Assembly: GCF_014191605.1 (NCBI RefSeq) | Contig: NZ_JACHWU010000003.1 | Span: 620,001-684,000, forward strand | Direction: 5' to 3' | From: Prauserella isguenensis | GTDB lineage: Bacteria; Actinomycetota; Actinomycetes; Mycobacteriales; Pseudonocardiaceae | DNA: 64,000 bases | In this document: piece by piece, positions 49,107 through 56,991 of the stretch | How the letters are laid out: each line of letters begins with the position of its first letter | Position numbering within the stretch: position 1 is the first letter of the stretch | Notes under the pieces: generated by a model | Database searches by the model: none | The model's input: only the letters and a program-made list of their open reading frames with translations | Told to the model about the DNA's origin: nothing | Translations under genes and position numbers: made by a program

Positions 49107-51193
49107 CAGGCCGCCCTCCGTTTCACCTCGTCGGTCAACTTCTCCGCCGCCACGTCCCCGACAGCCACGTGTTCCGCTCCGAGCCGGCCCGCCAGGGTCT
49201 TCGCCAGGCCGAGCCGCATGCGGCCGGTCTCACAGTCCATGACCACAGTGGACACGCCCGTGCGCGCCAGGCCGTCCGCGGCGGTGTGCGCACGGGCCAG
49301 CGCCTCCGGCCCGCTGGTGGCGCGGCCGTCGGTCACCACCACCAGCAACGGCCTGCGGTCGCCGTCGCGCAGCGCCTCGACCCGCAGCACCTCGGCGGCC
49401 CGCGTCAGCCCTTCGGCGAGCGGCGTGCGCCCACCGGTCGGCAACTGCTCCAGCCGGGCGGCCGCGACGTCGACGCTGCCCGTCGGCGGCAGCGCCACCT
49501 CCGCCTCGGACGCGCGGAACGTGACCAACCCGACCTTGTCCCTGCGCTGGTAAGCGTCCAGCAGCAACGACAGGACGGCGGTCTTCACCTCACGGATCCG
49601 TGCTTTCGACCCCATCGAGCCGGACGCGTCGACACACAGCAGGACGAGGTTGCCCTCCTTGCCTTCCCGCCGGGCGAAGCGCAGATCCCGGGGCAGCACG
49701 ACCGGGCCGGCACCGTCGGCGCGTGGGCCACGCTGCGGCCGGTGCCGGGCCGCCGCACGCAAGGTGGCGACGAGGTGCGGCGATCCGCTCCGGGTGCCGT
49801 CGGGCCGGACGCCGACGATCCGGCCCCGCTCCCCTTCGGACCGGGAACGCCTGCCGTCCGCGCCGGAACCGGCGCCGTCCACGGTGAACAGCTTCGCCCG
49901 GTACGGCGTGTCCGTGCCTGCGCGCTGCTCGGTGCGCGGTGCGGCACCGTCCTGGCTCCCCGCGTCCGCGTCGCCGTGTTGCGGGCCCGGGGGCTCGTGT
50001 TGCGGATTCCGGGGCTCGTGTTGCGGGTTCTCGTCGGGCGCTCCCCCGCCGGGGCCGCCGTCGGGACCACTGTCGTCGGGACCACTGTCGTCGGGTCCAC
50101 CATCGTCGGGACCCTCCGGGTCGCCCTCGCCCCCGTCGTCCGGGCCGTCGCCGTCCGGGCCGTCGCCGTCGGGGTCGTCCTCCGGTGGCTGGGCGTCCTG
50201 CAACGCCTGTTCGAGCTGTTCGGAGTCGATTCCCGGCGCGTCGAACGGGTTGCGCCTGCGCCGGTGCGGCAACGCCAGCCTCGCCGCGACGCGGATGTCC
50301 TCTGTGGACACAGTCGTGCGGCCGCACCAGGCCGCGTGCGCCACGGCGGTGCGTGCCGTGACGATGTCGGCCCGCATACCGTCGACCTCGAACGCCGCGC
50401 ACACCTCGGCGATCTGCAGCAGCGCCTCGTCGGTCAACTCCACCGACGGCAACAGTTTGCGCGCCGCGGCGATCTCGGCGGCAAGGGAGGCGTCGTCGTC
50501 GGCATAGCCCGCGGCGAACGCGTCCGGATCCGATTCGTACGCGAGTCGCCGCCGCACGACCTCGACCCGCTCGGCGGCGTCGCGGCTGGACGAGACCTCG
50601 ACGGTCAGCCCGAATCGGTCGAGCAGCTGGGGCCGCAGTTCGCCTTCCTCGGGGTTCATCGTTCCGATGAGCACGAACCGAGCGGCGTGCGAGACCGACG
50701 CACCTTCCCGCTCGACCGTCACCCGGCCCATCGCCGCCGCGTCGAGCAGCGTGTCGACCAGGTGGTCGTGCAGCAGGTTGACCTCGTCGACGTAGAGCAT
50801 CCCGCGGTGCGCACCCGCGAGCAGGCCGGGCTGGAAGTCCGTGACCCCGTCGCGCAGCGCGCGTTCCAGGTCGAGCGAGCCGACGACGCGCTCCTCGGCG
50901 GCCCCGACGGGAAGTTCCACCAGCCGCGCGGGCCGCTGGGACGACGAGACCGTCCGGTGTGGACCGTCGGGACACGACGGGTCGGGCGCCTCCGGGTCAC
51001 ACGAGAACCGGCAACCGTCGACGACGTCCACATCGGGCAGCAGCCCCGCGAGGGCGCGCACCATGGTGGACTTCGCCGTGCCCTTCTCCCCGCGTACCAG
51101 CACGCCGCCGATCGACGGTGAGATGGTGCACAACAGGAGCGCCAGGCGCAGTTCGGCCATTCCGACGACTGCCGTGAACGGGTACGGCCGCAT
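49106..51193 (-). CDS. Fused ChlI/ChlD-type chelatase AAA+/VWA subunit
   Basis: This 695-residue protein has an N-terminal AAA+ ATPase (Walker A GEKGTAKST, Walker B GMLYVDEVNLL). A long acidic Asp/Gly/Pro linker spans about residues 340-450. A C-terminal VWA domain carries the MIDAS motif DASGSMGSK and TDGRATSG. It resembles mycobacterial Rv2850c, also upstream of cobO-cobB, and probably works with CobN (not in window) to insert cobalt. The linker contains three 21-bp GTGTTGC repeats in frame, encoding PQHEP-type peptides (49976-50024). A B12 riboswitch lies upstream. Confidence 0.9.
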   Translation of the reverse strand: MRPYPFTAVVGMAELRLALLLCTISPSIGGVLVRGEKGTAKSTMVRALAGLLPDVDVVDGCRFSCDPEAPDPSCPDGPHRTVSSSQRPARLVELPVGAAEERVVGSLDLERALRDGVTDFQPGLLAGAHRGMLYVDEVNLLHDHLVDTLLDAAAMGRVTVEREGASVSHAARFVLIGTMNPEEGELRPQLLDRFGLTVEVSSSRDAAERVEVVRRRLAYESDPDAFAAGYADDDASLAAEIAAARKLLPSVELTDEALLQIAEVCAAFEVDGMRADIVTARTAVAHAAWCGRTTVSTEDIRVAARLALPHRRRRNPFDAPGIDSEQLEQALQDAQPPEDDPDGDGPDGDGPDDGGEGDPEGPDDGGPDDSGPDDSGPDGGPGGGAPDENPQHEPRNPQHEPPGPQHGDADAGSQDGAAPRTEQRAGTDTPYRAKLFTVDGAGSGADGRRSRSEGERGRIVGVRPDGTRSGSPHLVATLRAAARHRPQRGPRADGAGPVVLPRDLRFARREGKEGNLVLLCVDASGSMGSKARIREVKTAVLSLLLDAYQRRDKVGLVTFRASEAEVALPPTGSVDVAAARLEQLPTGGRTPLAEGLTRAAEVLRVEALRDGDRRPLLVVVTDGRATSGPEALARAHTAADGLARTGVSTVVMDCETGRMRLGLAKTLAGRLGAEHVAVGDVAAEKLTDEVKRRAA
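49976..50024 (+). repeat. GTGTTGC 21-bp-period array inside the chelatase gene
   Basis: Heads at 49976, 49997 and 50018 are exactly 21 bp apart and lie within the coding linker, antisense to the gene. They encode repeats of the form R/E-NPQHEP. Three units equal 21 codons, so the frame is kept. Confidence 0.92.
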
Positions 51194-51239
51194 GCAGACT
51201 CCCTTGCTCGACGGCGGGTTTCCACGCCCACCGGGCTTC

Positions 51240-51390
51240 ACACCACGCAAGCATTCCCGCGGCCACCGAAGCTCTGACTTCCCCGACCCGTAGGCCGGTC
51301 ACAGTGGCGGGACCGTCCCGGATTCGCACCGGGTTCCACGGCGACCGCTTCCCGCGCATCATCGCACACGTTCCACCGCCCGCGGGTGTT
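51240..51390 (-). ncRNA. Cobalamin riboswitch (chelatase-cobO-cobB-cobC leader)
   Basis: On the minus strand the leader reads GAACCCGGTGCGAATCCGGG, then the B12 box GCCACTGTGACC (51308 downwards) and GGAAGTCAGAG (to 51272), the expected core order. It ends about 45-80 bp before the ATG at 51193. B12 would shut off the operon. The outer ends are approximate. Confidence 0.93.
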
Positions 51391-51418
51391 CGCCGCAACA
51401 CAACTACCGTGACTCGAC

Positions 51419-52609
51419 GTGACAATCACCGTGGTGGGCATCGGCGCGGACGGGTGGCGGGCGCTGCCTCCGGCCTCGCGTGCGGAGCTCGAGACGTGCG
51501 ACGTACTGCTCGGCGGGCCCCGGCAGCTCGACCTGGTCCCGGACGGCCCGTACGAGAAACGCCCCTGGCCCAGTCCGCTGCTGCCCGCGCTGGACGACGT
51601 GCTGGCCGAGCTGACCGGCCGCCGGGTCGGCGTGCTGGCCAGCGGGGATCCGCTGCTGTCGGGCATCGGCGGGACGCTGGTGCGCAGGCTCGGCGCCGAC
51701 GCGGTCCGGATCGTGCCCGCGGTGTCCTCGGTCACCCTGGCCCGTGCGCGACTGGGCTGGACCGCGGAGGAGACCGACGTCGTCAGCGCCGTCGGCCGCG
51801 ACGCCCGCAAGGTGCTGCGCGTGCTCGCCCCGGGCAGGCGGGTGCTCGTGCTCAGCTCCGGGGCCGACACCCCCGGACGCGTCGCGGCACTGCTGGCCGA
51901 CCACGGGTTCGGCGACAGCACCCTGACCGTCCTCGAGAATCTTGGTTCGCCCGAGGAACGCAGACTCGACGGCACCGCCCGCGACTGGCCGCACGACGCG
52001 GTCGCACCGCTCAACGTCGTCGCGATCACCTGCACCGGTCGGGCGTACTCGCTGTTGGCCGGCTTGCCCGACGAGGCGTTCGACCACGACGGCCAGCTCA
52101 CCAAACGCGACCTGCGGGCGAGCGCACTCGCCCGGCTCGCCCCGACGCCCGGCGAGCTGCTGTGGGACGTCGGCGCGGGCGCGGGCAGCGTCGCGATCGA
52201 GTGGTGCCGCGCGCACCCGGTCAACCGGGCGATCGCCGTGGAGTCGCGGCCCGAACGCGCCGATCGCATCGCCCGCAACGGGGCGAACCTCGGAGTGCCC
52301 GACATCGAGGTCGTCACCGGCAGGGCTCCCGATGCGCTCACGGGCCTGGCCGTCCCCGACGCCGTGTTCGTCGGCGGCGGCGTCGCCGGCGCGGGCGTGC
52401 TGTCCGCCTGCTGGGACGCCCTGCGCCCCGGCGGCAGACTGGTGGCCCACGGCGTGACGCTCGAGGCCGAGCAGGCCCTCGCCGCGCAGTACGCCGACCG
52501 CGGCGGCGAACTGACCAGGATCTCCGTCGAACGCGCCGCACCGCTGGGCGGCCTGACCGGGTGGAGTCCCGCCCGTGCCGTAACGCAATGGAGTGTGAGA
52601 AAGCCGTGA
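51419..52609 (+). CDS. cobL: Precorrin-6Y C5,15-methyltransferase (decarboxylating)
   Basis: This 396-residue two-domain enzyme has an N-terminal tetrapyrrole methylase (VVGIGADGW, VLASGDPLLSGIG, IVPAVSSVTLA). The C-terminal SAM domain (LTKRDLRASALARL, LLWDVGAGAGSVAIEW, FVGGGV) methylates and decarboxylates. The GTG lies 9 bp after a TACCGT -10-like site, so the transcript may be leaderless. It is divergent from the riboswitch operon, and cobM overlaps its stop. Confidence 0.96.
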   Translation: MTITVVGIGADGWRALPPASRAELETCDVLLGGPRQLDLVPDGPYEKRPWPSPLLPALDDVLAELTGRRVGVLASGDPLLSGIGGTLVRRLGADAVRIVPAVSSVTLARARLGWTAEETDVVSAVGRDARKVLRVLAPGRRVLVLSSGADTPGRVAALLADHGFGDSTLTVLENLGSPEERRLDGTARDWPHDAVAPLNVVAITCTGRAYSLLAGLPDEAFDHDGQLTKRDLRASALARLAPTPGELLWDVGAGAGSVAIEWCRAHPVNRAIAVESRPERADRIARNGANLGVPDIEVVTGRAPDALTGLAVPDAVFVGGGVAGAGVLSACWDALRPGGRLVAHGVTLEAEQALAAQYADRGGELTRISVERAAPLGGLTGWSPARAVTQWSVRKP

Positions 52610-53391
52610 CCGTCCATTTCATCGGTGCCGGACCGGGCGCCGCCGACCTGATCACCGTCCGCGGGCAGCAACAGCTCGCGAGCTGCGGCGTCTGTCTCTA
52701 CCCGGGCAGCCTCACGCCGACCGACCTGCTCGCACACTGCCCGGACGGCGCCGCACTGGTCGACACCGCCGACCTGACGCTCGACGACATCATCGGCAGG
52801 CTGATCGAGGCCCACGAAGCGGGCCACGACGTCGCCCGGCTGTGCTCCGGCGACCCCGCCGTCTACAGCGCCGTCGCCGAGCAGATGCGCCGCCTCGACG
52901 CGGCAGGAGTGCCCTACGACGTCACCCCCGGAGTGCCCGCGTTCTCCGCCGCCGCCGCGGTGCTGGGCCGCGAGCTGACCGTGCCGACCGTCGGCCAGAG
53001 CCTCGTCCTCACCCGGGCGCAGGCACGGTCGACGTCGATGCCCGAGGGCGAGGACCTGGCCACGCTGAGCGCGTCGGGGACGACGCTGGCCCTGCACCTG
53101 GCGATCAACCGCGTCGAGCAGGTGGTCGACGAACTGCTGCCGCACTACGGCGCGGACTGCCCCGCCGCCGTGGTGGCCAAGGCGACCCAGCCGGGCGAAA
53201 CGGTGCTGCGCGGAACGCTCGGCGACATCGCAGGCCAGGTCCGCGAGGCCGGACTGAACCGCGCGGCGATGATCTTCGTCGGCAAGGTCCTCGCGGCCGA
53301 GAACTTCCCCGACAGCTTCCTCTACTCGGCGGGACGGGAACGACACGCGCCCGGTGACCCCTACTGCGAGAACGGGGGCGGGCCCCACTGA
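52606..53391 (+). CDS. cobM: Precorrin-4 C11-methyltransferase
   Basis: This 261-residue tetrapyrrole methylase has VHFIGAGPGAADLITVRG, the family block LCSGDPAVYSAVAEQ, VTPGVPAFSAAAAVLG and a C-terminal FIGK-like VGKVL. The GTG overlaps the cobL stop as GTGA; ATG 52588 upstream is possible. It forms a two-gene operon with cobL. Confidence 0.96.
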   Translation: MTVHFIGAGPGAADLITVRGQQQLASCGVCLYPGSLTPTDLLAHCPDGAALVDTADLTLDDIIGRLIEAHEAGHDVARLCSGDPAVYSAVAEQMRRLDAAGVPYDVTPGVPAFSAAAAVLGRELTVPTVGQSLVLTRAQARSTSMPEGEDLATLSASGTTLALHLAINRVEQVVDELLPHYGADCPAAVVAKATQPGETVLRGTLGDIAGQVREAGLNRAAMIFVGKVLAAENFPDSFLYSAGRERHAPGDPYCENGGGPH

Positions 53392-53423
53392 CAGGGCTGC
53401 CGTCGGCCGCGATCGTGGAGGAC

Positions 53424-54032
53424 ATGACGGGCGACCTCCTGGGCAGTACGTGGCTCCTGCCGTTGCTGGCACTCGCCGTGCTGGCCGACGGCCCACTGCC
53501 GTTCCTGCCGAGTGAACCCGTGCTGCTGTCGTCGGTCGCGGCCGCTGGCGATGCGGGCCGGGTCGCCGCGCTCGCGGCCGCGGCCTTCGCGGGATCGCTC
53601 GCCGGCGACGCCCTGCTGTACACGCTCGGCCGGTCGTCGCACCGGTTCCTTCGTGGCAAGCGCGACGACACCCGGGTACGCAGGTGGTTGCACCGGAGGC
53701 CGGTACTCACGCTCGTGGCCGTGCGATTCCTGCCGGGCGGCCGCCTCGTCAGCGTCGCCGCGGCGGGCCGCGTACACATCCCCGTGGCGCGCTTCGTCCC
53801 GGCGACGCTCGTCAGCTCCGCCGTGTGGTGCGGGTACATGACGGGCATGGGACTGCTGATCACACCGGTCACCCACGGCGACCCGGTGCTGTCGCTGCTC
53901 GCCGGGATCGGCATGGCCACGGTCATCGGCGCCGCGGGCGAGACCGTCCGGCGGATCGTCTCTCGCCGCCGGGCCGCCGTACCGGCAACTGTTCCGCCAG
54001 CGCGTGCAGCGCTGCCCACTGCCGTGCGGTGA
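53424..54032 (+). CDS. DedA/VTT-family membrane protein
   Basis: This 202-residue membrane protein has LADGPLPFLPSEPVLLSSV in place of the usual DedA Pro/Glu region and RFLPGGRLVSVAAAGRVHIPVARFVPAT, matching the DedA F/Y-x-R-x-x-P-x-x-R block. There are about four to five membrane segments. DedA proteins affect lipid flipping and envelope homeostasis. The last 110 bp overlap the 3' end of the erm gene on the other strand. A GTG at 53415 is an alternative start. Confidence 0.8.
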   Translation: MTGDLLGSTWLLPLLALAVLADGPLPFLPSEPVLLSSVAAAGDAGRVAALAAAAFAGSLAGDALLYTLGRSSHRFLRGKRDDTRVRRWLHRRPVLTLVAVRFLPGGRLVSVAAAGRVHIPVARFVPATLVSSAVWCGYMTGMGLLITPVTHGDPVLSLLAGIGMATVIGAAGETVRRIVSRRRAAVPATVPPARAALPTAVR

Positions 54033-54744
54033 GTCCTCGAGGCAGCACCGTCGGCGGCACGCCGTTGTCCGCAAGCCACCGGCCCACCGCTGCGCGGTGG
54101 CCGAACCGGCGCGTCAGGATGTCCTCGATGCCGCGCCCCGGTCCCGTGAACACGTCGTGGACGAGGTCGGCGTAGTCGCGGCGCTGCGCCTGCGGGACGA
54201 ACGGCCGCGGGCGGCGGGTGATCGTCAGCAGGCCGCCGTCGACGTCGGGACGAGGTGTGAACGCCGACGCCGGGACGCGGCGGTCCAGGCCGAACTCGAA
54301 CCACGGCCACCACTGGGCGGTCATCATGGTGGCCCCGCCGACGCCCGCACGCCGCCGCGCCACCTCCCACTGGACGAGCAGCACGGCATCGGTCCAGTGG
54401 TCCGCGGCCAGCACCCGGCGCAGCATGCCGGTGGTGCGGTGGAACGGCAGGTTGCCGACGATCACGTGCGGCGTGCGGGGTAGGTCGAAGCCACCGAAGT
54501 CGGCGTGCACGACGCGGGTCCGCCGCACCCGCGGCCGGAGCGTGGCGACGAGCCGTCCGTCGAGTTCGACGGCGGTGATCGGCCTGTCGAGCGTTTCGAG
54601 CGGGAGCGTGACGGCGCCCTCTCCGGCGCCGATCTCGATGATCGGGCCATCGGTGCGGGCGACGTGGTCGACGATGCGGGCGATCGTGGCCCGGTCGGTG
54701 AGGAAGTTCTGGCCGAGTTCGTGTCGGCCGCTGTGACGAGACAC
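53923..54744 (-). CDS. erm: Erm-family 23S rRNA (adenine-N6)-methyltransferase
   Basis: This 273-residue rRNA methyltransferase has the Erm/KsgA core: HELGQNFLTDRATI, the SAM motif IIEIGAGEGAVTLPL, AVELDGRL, HADFGGF and the catalytic IVGNLPFH. WEVARRRAG and FTPRPDVDGGLL support Erm rather than KsgA. It would methylate A2058 of 23S rRNA and protect from macrolide-type drugs. The GTG at 54744 follows GGAG, which is buried in a leader hairpin. The C-terminal ~30 residues are Arg-rich and overlap the dedA gene. Confidence 0.9.
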   Translation of the reverse strand: MSRHSGRHELGQNFLTDRATIARIVDHVARTDGPIIEIGAGEGAVTLPLETLDRPITAVELDGRLVATLRPRVRRTRVVHADFGGFDLPRTPHVIVGNLPFHRTTGMLRRVLAADHWTDAVLLVQWEVARRRAGVGGATMMTAQWWPWFEFGLDRRVPASAFTPRPDVDGGLLTITRRPRPFVPQAQRRDYADLVHDVFTGPGRGIEDILTRRFGHRAAVGRWLADNGVPPTVLPRGLTARQWAALHALAEQLPVRRPGGERRSAGRSRPRRR

Positions 54745-54752
54745 GGGTGTTT

Positions 54753-54807
54753 CTCCGGGTGCCGTGGGATGACCCGGGCAGCACGAAGCGGGCCGCCCGG
54801 CAGGACA
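54753..54807 (-). promoter_or_regulatory. Attenuator hairpins before erm
   Basis: On the minus strand CCGGGT (54777-54772) pairs with ACCCGG (54760-54755), overlapping the erm Shine-Dalgarno GGAG (54756-54753). An upstream CCGGGC can instead pair with GCCCGG, which overlaps the first arm. These alternatives are the hallmark of drug-induced erm attenuation. Pairing was judged by eye. Confidence 0.6.
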
Positions 54808-54859
54808 TACCGAGGACGGCCGGCGCACGGAGGAGTCGAGCGATACGCCGAGGCCGCCG

Positions 54860-54913
54860 CTATGCGCGGCGCAACCTCACGAAGAACGCGACGAAGAAGG
54901 CACCTGAACCCAT
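54860..54913 (-). CDS. erm leader peptide (17 aa)
   Basis: The small frame encodes MGSGAFFVAFFVRLRRA. It contains the Arg-x-Arg (RLR) motif known from macrolide-dependent ribosome stalling in other erm leaders (ErmD and ErmX type). It ends 115 bp before the erm start. A 6-bp stem (54866-54871 with 54855-54860) overlaps the codons just after RLR. Its ATG coincides with the predicted transcript start. Confidence 0.75.
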   Translation of the reverse strand: MGSGAFFVAFFVRLRRA

Positions 54914-54920
54914 GGCGGCC

Positions 54921-54957
54921 AACCTAGCGCACCCCTACAGCCCGGTCGACCGAATTT
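54921..54957 (-). promoter_or_regulatory. WhiB7-like promoter of the erm leader
   Basis: Minus-strand -10 TAGGTT (54926-54921) and -35 GTCGAC (54950-54945) are 18 bp apart. An A/T-rich AAATTC (54957-54952) lies just above the -35, where WhiB7-dependent promoters carry an A/T-rich box. Start site near 54914. Confidence 0.5.
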
Positions 54958-55042
54958 CCCACTACACCACGTAACCGCCCTCGCGCCGGGAATGCTCACC
55001 GGATCCCCGCCTGCCACGCAGGGATGTTGCGAGAGTGTGGGG

Positions 55043-56110
55043 TCAGCCTGCGCGGCCGACGATCGTGCCCGCGCGGTCGATGGCGACGACGTCGACGTGC
55101 ACGGGCGCCTCGCCCAGCACCTCGACGGCCTGCCGGCGGGCACGTTCCGCGACGAGATCGCCCAGCTCCAGGCCGGCCTCTCGCGCCAGTTCCAGCGCGT
55201 GCAGCGCCGTGTTCGCCCCGCCGATCACGGTCGCCAGCTCACCCCGGCCCGCCTCCTCGGCAATGCCAGCCAGCAATCCGAAGTCCACCTGTGACCGCTT
55301 CGAGTGCAGGTCCAGGTGACCCGCCCCGAGTTTCGACAGCTTCGCGAACCCGCCCGACAGCGTCAGCCGCGGCACCGGATTCCTACGCAGGTACTTCAGC
55401 ACCGCACCCGCGAAGTCACCCATGTCGAGCAGCGCCTCGTCCGGCAGGTCGTACAGCTCCTTCGCCACCCGCTCGGACGTCGATCCCACCGCGCCTGCGA
55501 CGTGCTCCAGTCCCAGCGCCCGGGCGACGTCGATCCCCCTGCGGATGCTGTCGATCCACGCCGAGCAGGAGTACGGCACCACCACGCCCGTGGTGCCGAG
55601 CACCGACAGGCCGCCGACGATGCCGAGCCGCGGGTTCCACGTGTGCCGAGCCATCTCCTCGCCGCCGTCGATACCGATCTCGACGACGACGTCGGGGGAC
55701 GCGCCGTGCTCCGCGGCCACGCGCTCCACCGCCTCGGTCATCAGCCGCCGCGGCACGGGGTTGATCGCGGCCTCGCCGACGTCCAGCGGCAGGCCGGGCA
55801 ACGTCACCGTCCCGACGCCCGCGCCCGCCCGGAAGGTGACCCCGCTGCCCTCGTCGCCCGGGCGCACTGTGGCGATCACCAGCGCACCGTGCGTGACGTC
55901 CGGATCGTCACCGGCGTCCTTGATCACACCGGCACTGGCCTCGCCGTCGCCGAGTCGTTCGGTGGCCAGCGCGAACGACGGGCGCCGGTCCTTCGGAAGC
56001 CGGACCTCGACCGGGTCGGGGAACCCGCCGGTCAGCAGCGCGGTGTAGGCGGCCGTCGTCGCCGCGGTCGCGCACGCGCCCGTCGTCCAGCCGTACCGGA
56101 GCTCGGTCAC
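55043..56110 (-). CDS. cbiD: Cobalt-precorrin-5B C1-methyltransferase CbiD
   Basis: This 355-residue enzyme methylates C1 during ring contraction. Family blocks: RYGWTTGACATAATTAAY, VGTVTLPGLPLDVGEAAINPVPRRL (two stretches), GTTGVVVPYSCSAWIDSI and LSGGFAKLSKLGAGHLDLHS. CbiD belongs to the anaerobic route and is here in a pathway with aerobic CobG; it likely stands in for CobF. The GTG start is 77 bp from divergent cobK. Confidence 0.95.
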   Translation of the reverse strand: MTELRYGWTTGACATAATTAAYTALLTGGFPDPVEVRLPKDRRPSFALATERLGDGEASAGVIKDAGDDPDVTHGALVIATVRPGDEGSGVTFRAGAGVGTVTLPGLPLDVGEAAINPVPRRLMTEAVERVAAEHGASPDVVVEIGIDGGEEMARHTWNPRLGIVGGLSVLGTTGVVVPYSCSAWIDSIRRGIDVARALGLEHVAGAVGSTSERVAKELYDLPDEALLDMGDFAGAVLKYLRRNPVPRLTLSGGFAKLSKLGAGHLDLHSKRSQVDFGLLAGIAEEAGRGELATVIGGANTALHALELAREAGLELGDLVAERARRQAVEVLGEAPVHVDVVAIDRAGTIVGRAG

Positions 56111-56187
56111 ACAATCACTCCGTCACGCGCTCGCTTACGTCACACATTCGCCCGGCCGGGCGGGCGGCTCGGTCAGACTGTCCGGTC

Positions 56188-56946
56188 ATGGGAAGTATCG
56201 CTCCACGGGTGCTGATCCTCGGCGGCACCTCCGAGGCTCGCGCGCTCGCCGCCGAACTCGTCGCCCGCGACATCCCGGTGACATCGTCCCTCGCGGGCCG
56301 TGTGGCCGAGCCACGCCTCCCGGAGGGTGACATCCGAGTGGGTGGTTTCGGCGGCCCCGGGGGGCTCGCGCGGTGGCTGGCCGACCACGATGTCCGGGCT
56401 GTGGTCGACGCGACGCATCCGTTCGCGCGGCGCATCTCCGAGTCCGCCGCCGTCGCGACCGCGGCTGCGGGCGTGCCCGTGCTGCGTCTCGAACGGCCCG
56501 GGTGGCAGGCGGGCGAGGCCGACGACTGGCACTGGGCCGACACGCTCGCCGACGCCGCACGGCTCCTGCCCCACCTCGGCACGAGAGCGCTGCTGACCAC
56601 CGGCAGGCAGGGACTCGCCGAGTTCGCCGGACTCGACATGTGGCTGCTCGCCCGCTGTGTCGACCCGCCGGACGAGTCCGACGGACCGCTTCCCCCGCGG
56701 CTCGAGGTGATCCTGTCGCGCGGTCCGTACCAGCTCGCCGGCGAGTCCGAGCTGCTCCGGCGCCACCGCATCGACGTGCTCGTCACGAAGGACAGCGGCG
56801 GAGACATGACCGCGGCGAAGCTTCACGCGGCACGCGAGGCCCGGATTCCGGTGATCGTCGTACGCCGTCCACCGCGTCCGGATATGCCCCGTTCGGCCGA
56901 TGTGAAATCCGCCGTGTGCTGGGTTGTCGACCACACGAAGCGATAG
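56188..56946 (+). CDS. cobK: Precorrin-6A reductase
   Basis: This 252-residue NADPH-dependent reductase has VLILGGTSEARALAAEL at the start, VDATHPFA and the C-terminal VLVTKDSGGDMTAAKL...IPVIVVRRP. It is divergent from cbiD, so a shared control region of 77 bp (56111-56187) lies between two successive pathway steps. Confidence 0.95.
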   Translation: MGSIAPRVLILGGTSEARALAAELVARDIPVTSSLAGRVAEPRLPEGDIRVGGFGGPGGLARWLADHDVRAVVDATHPFARRISESAAVATAAAGVPVLRLERPGWQAGEADDWHWADTLADAARLLPHLGTRALLTTGRQGLAEFAGLDMWLLARCVDPPDESDGPLPPRLEVILSRGPYQLAGESELLRRHRIDVLVTKDSGGDMTAAKLHAAREARIPVIVVRRPPRPDMPRSADVKSAVCWVVDHTKR

Positions 56947-56991
56947 CCCCGCGGACGTGGTGTCTTCGGGCTGCCGCTAGCGTGACGTCCG

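Noticed and set aside
54860-54913. Dismissing the 17-codon frame before erm as chance
   Set aside because: The RLR motif, its placement at the predicted start site and the downstream SD-masking hairpin make chance unlikely, so it was kept as a leader peptide.
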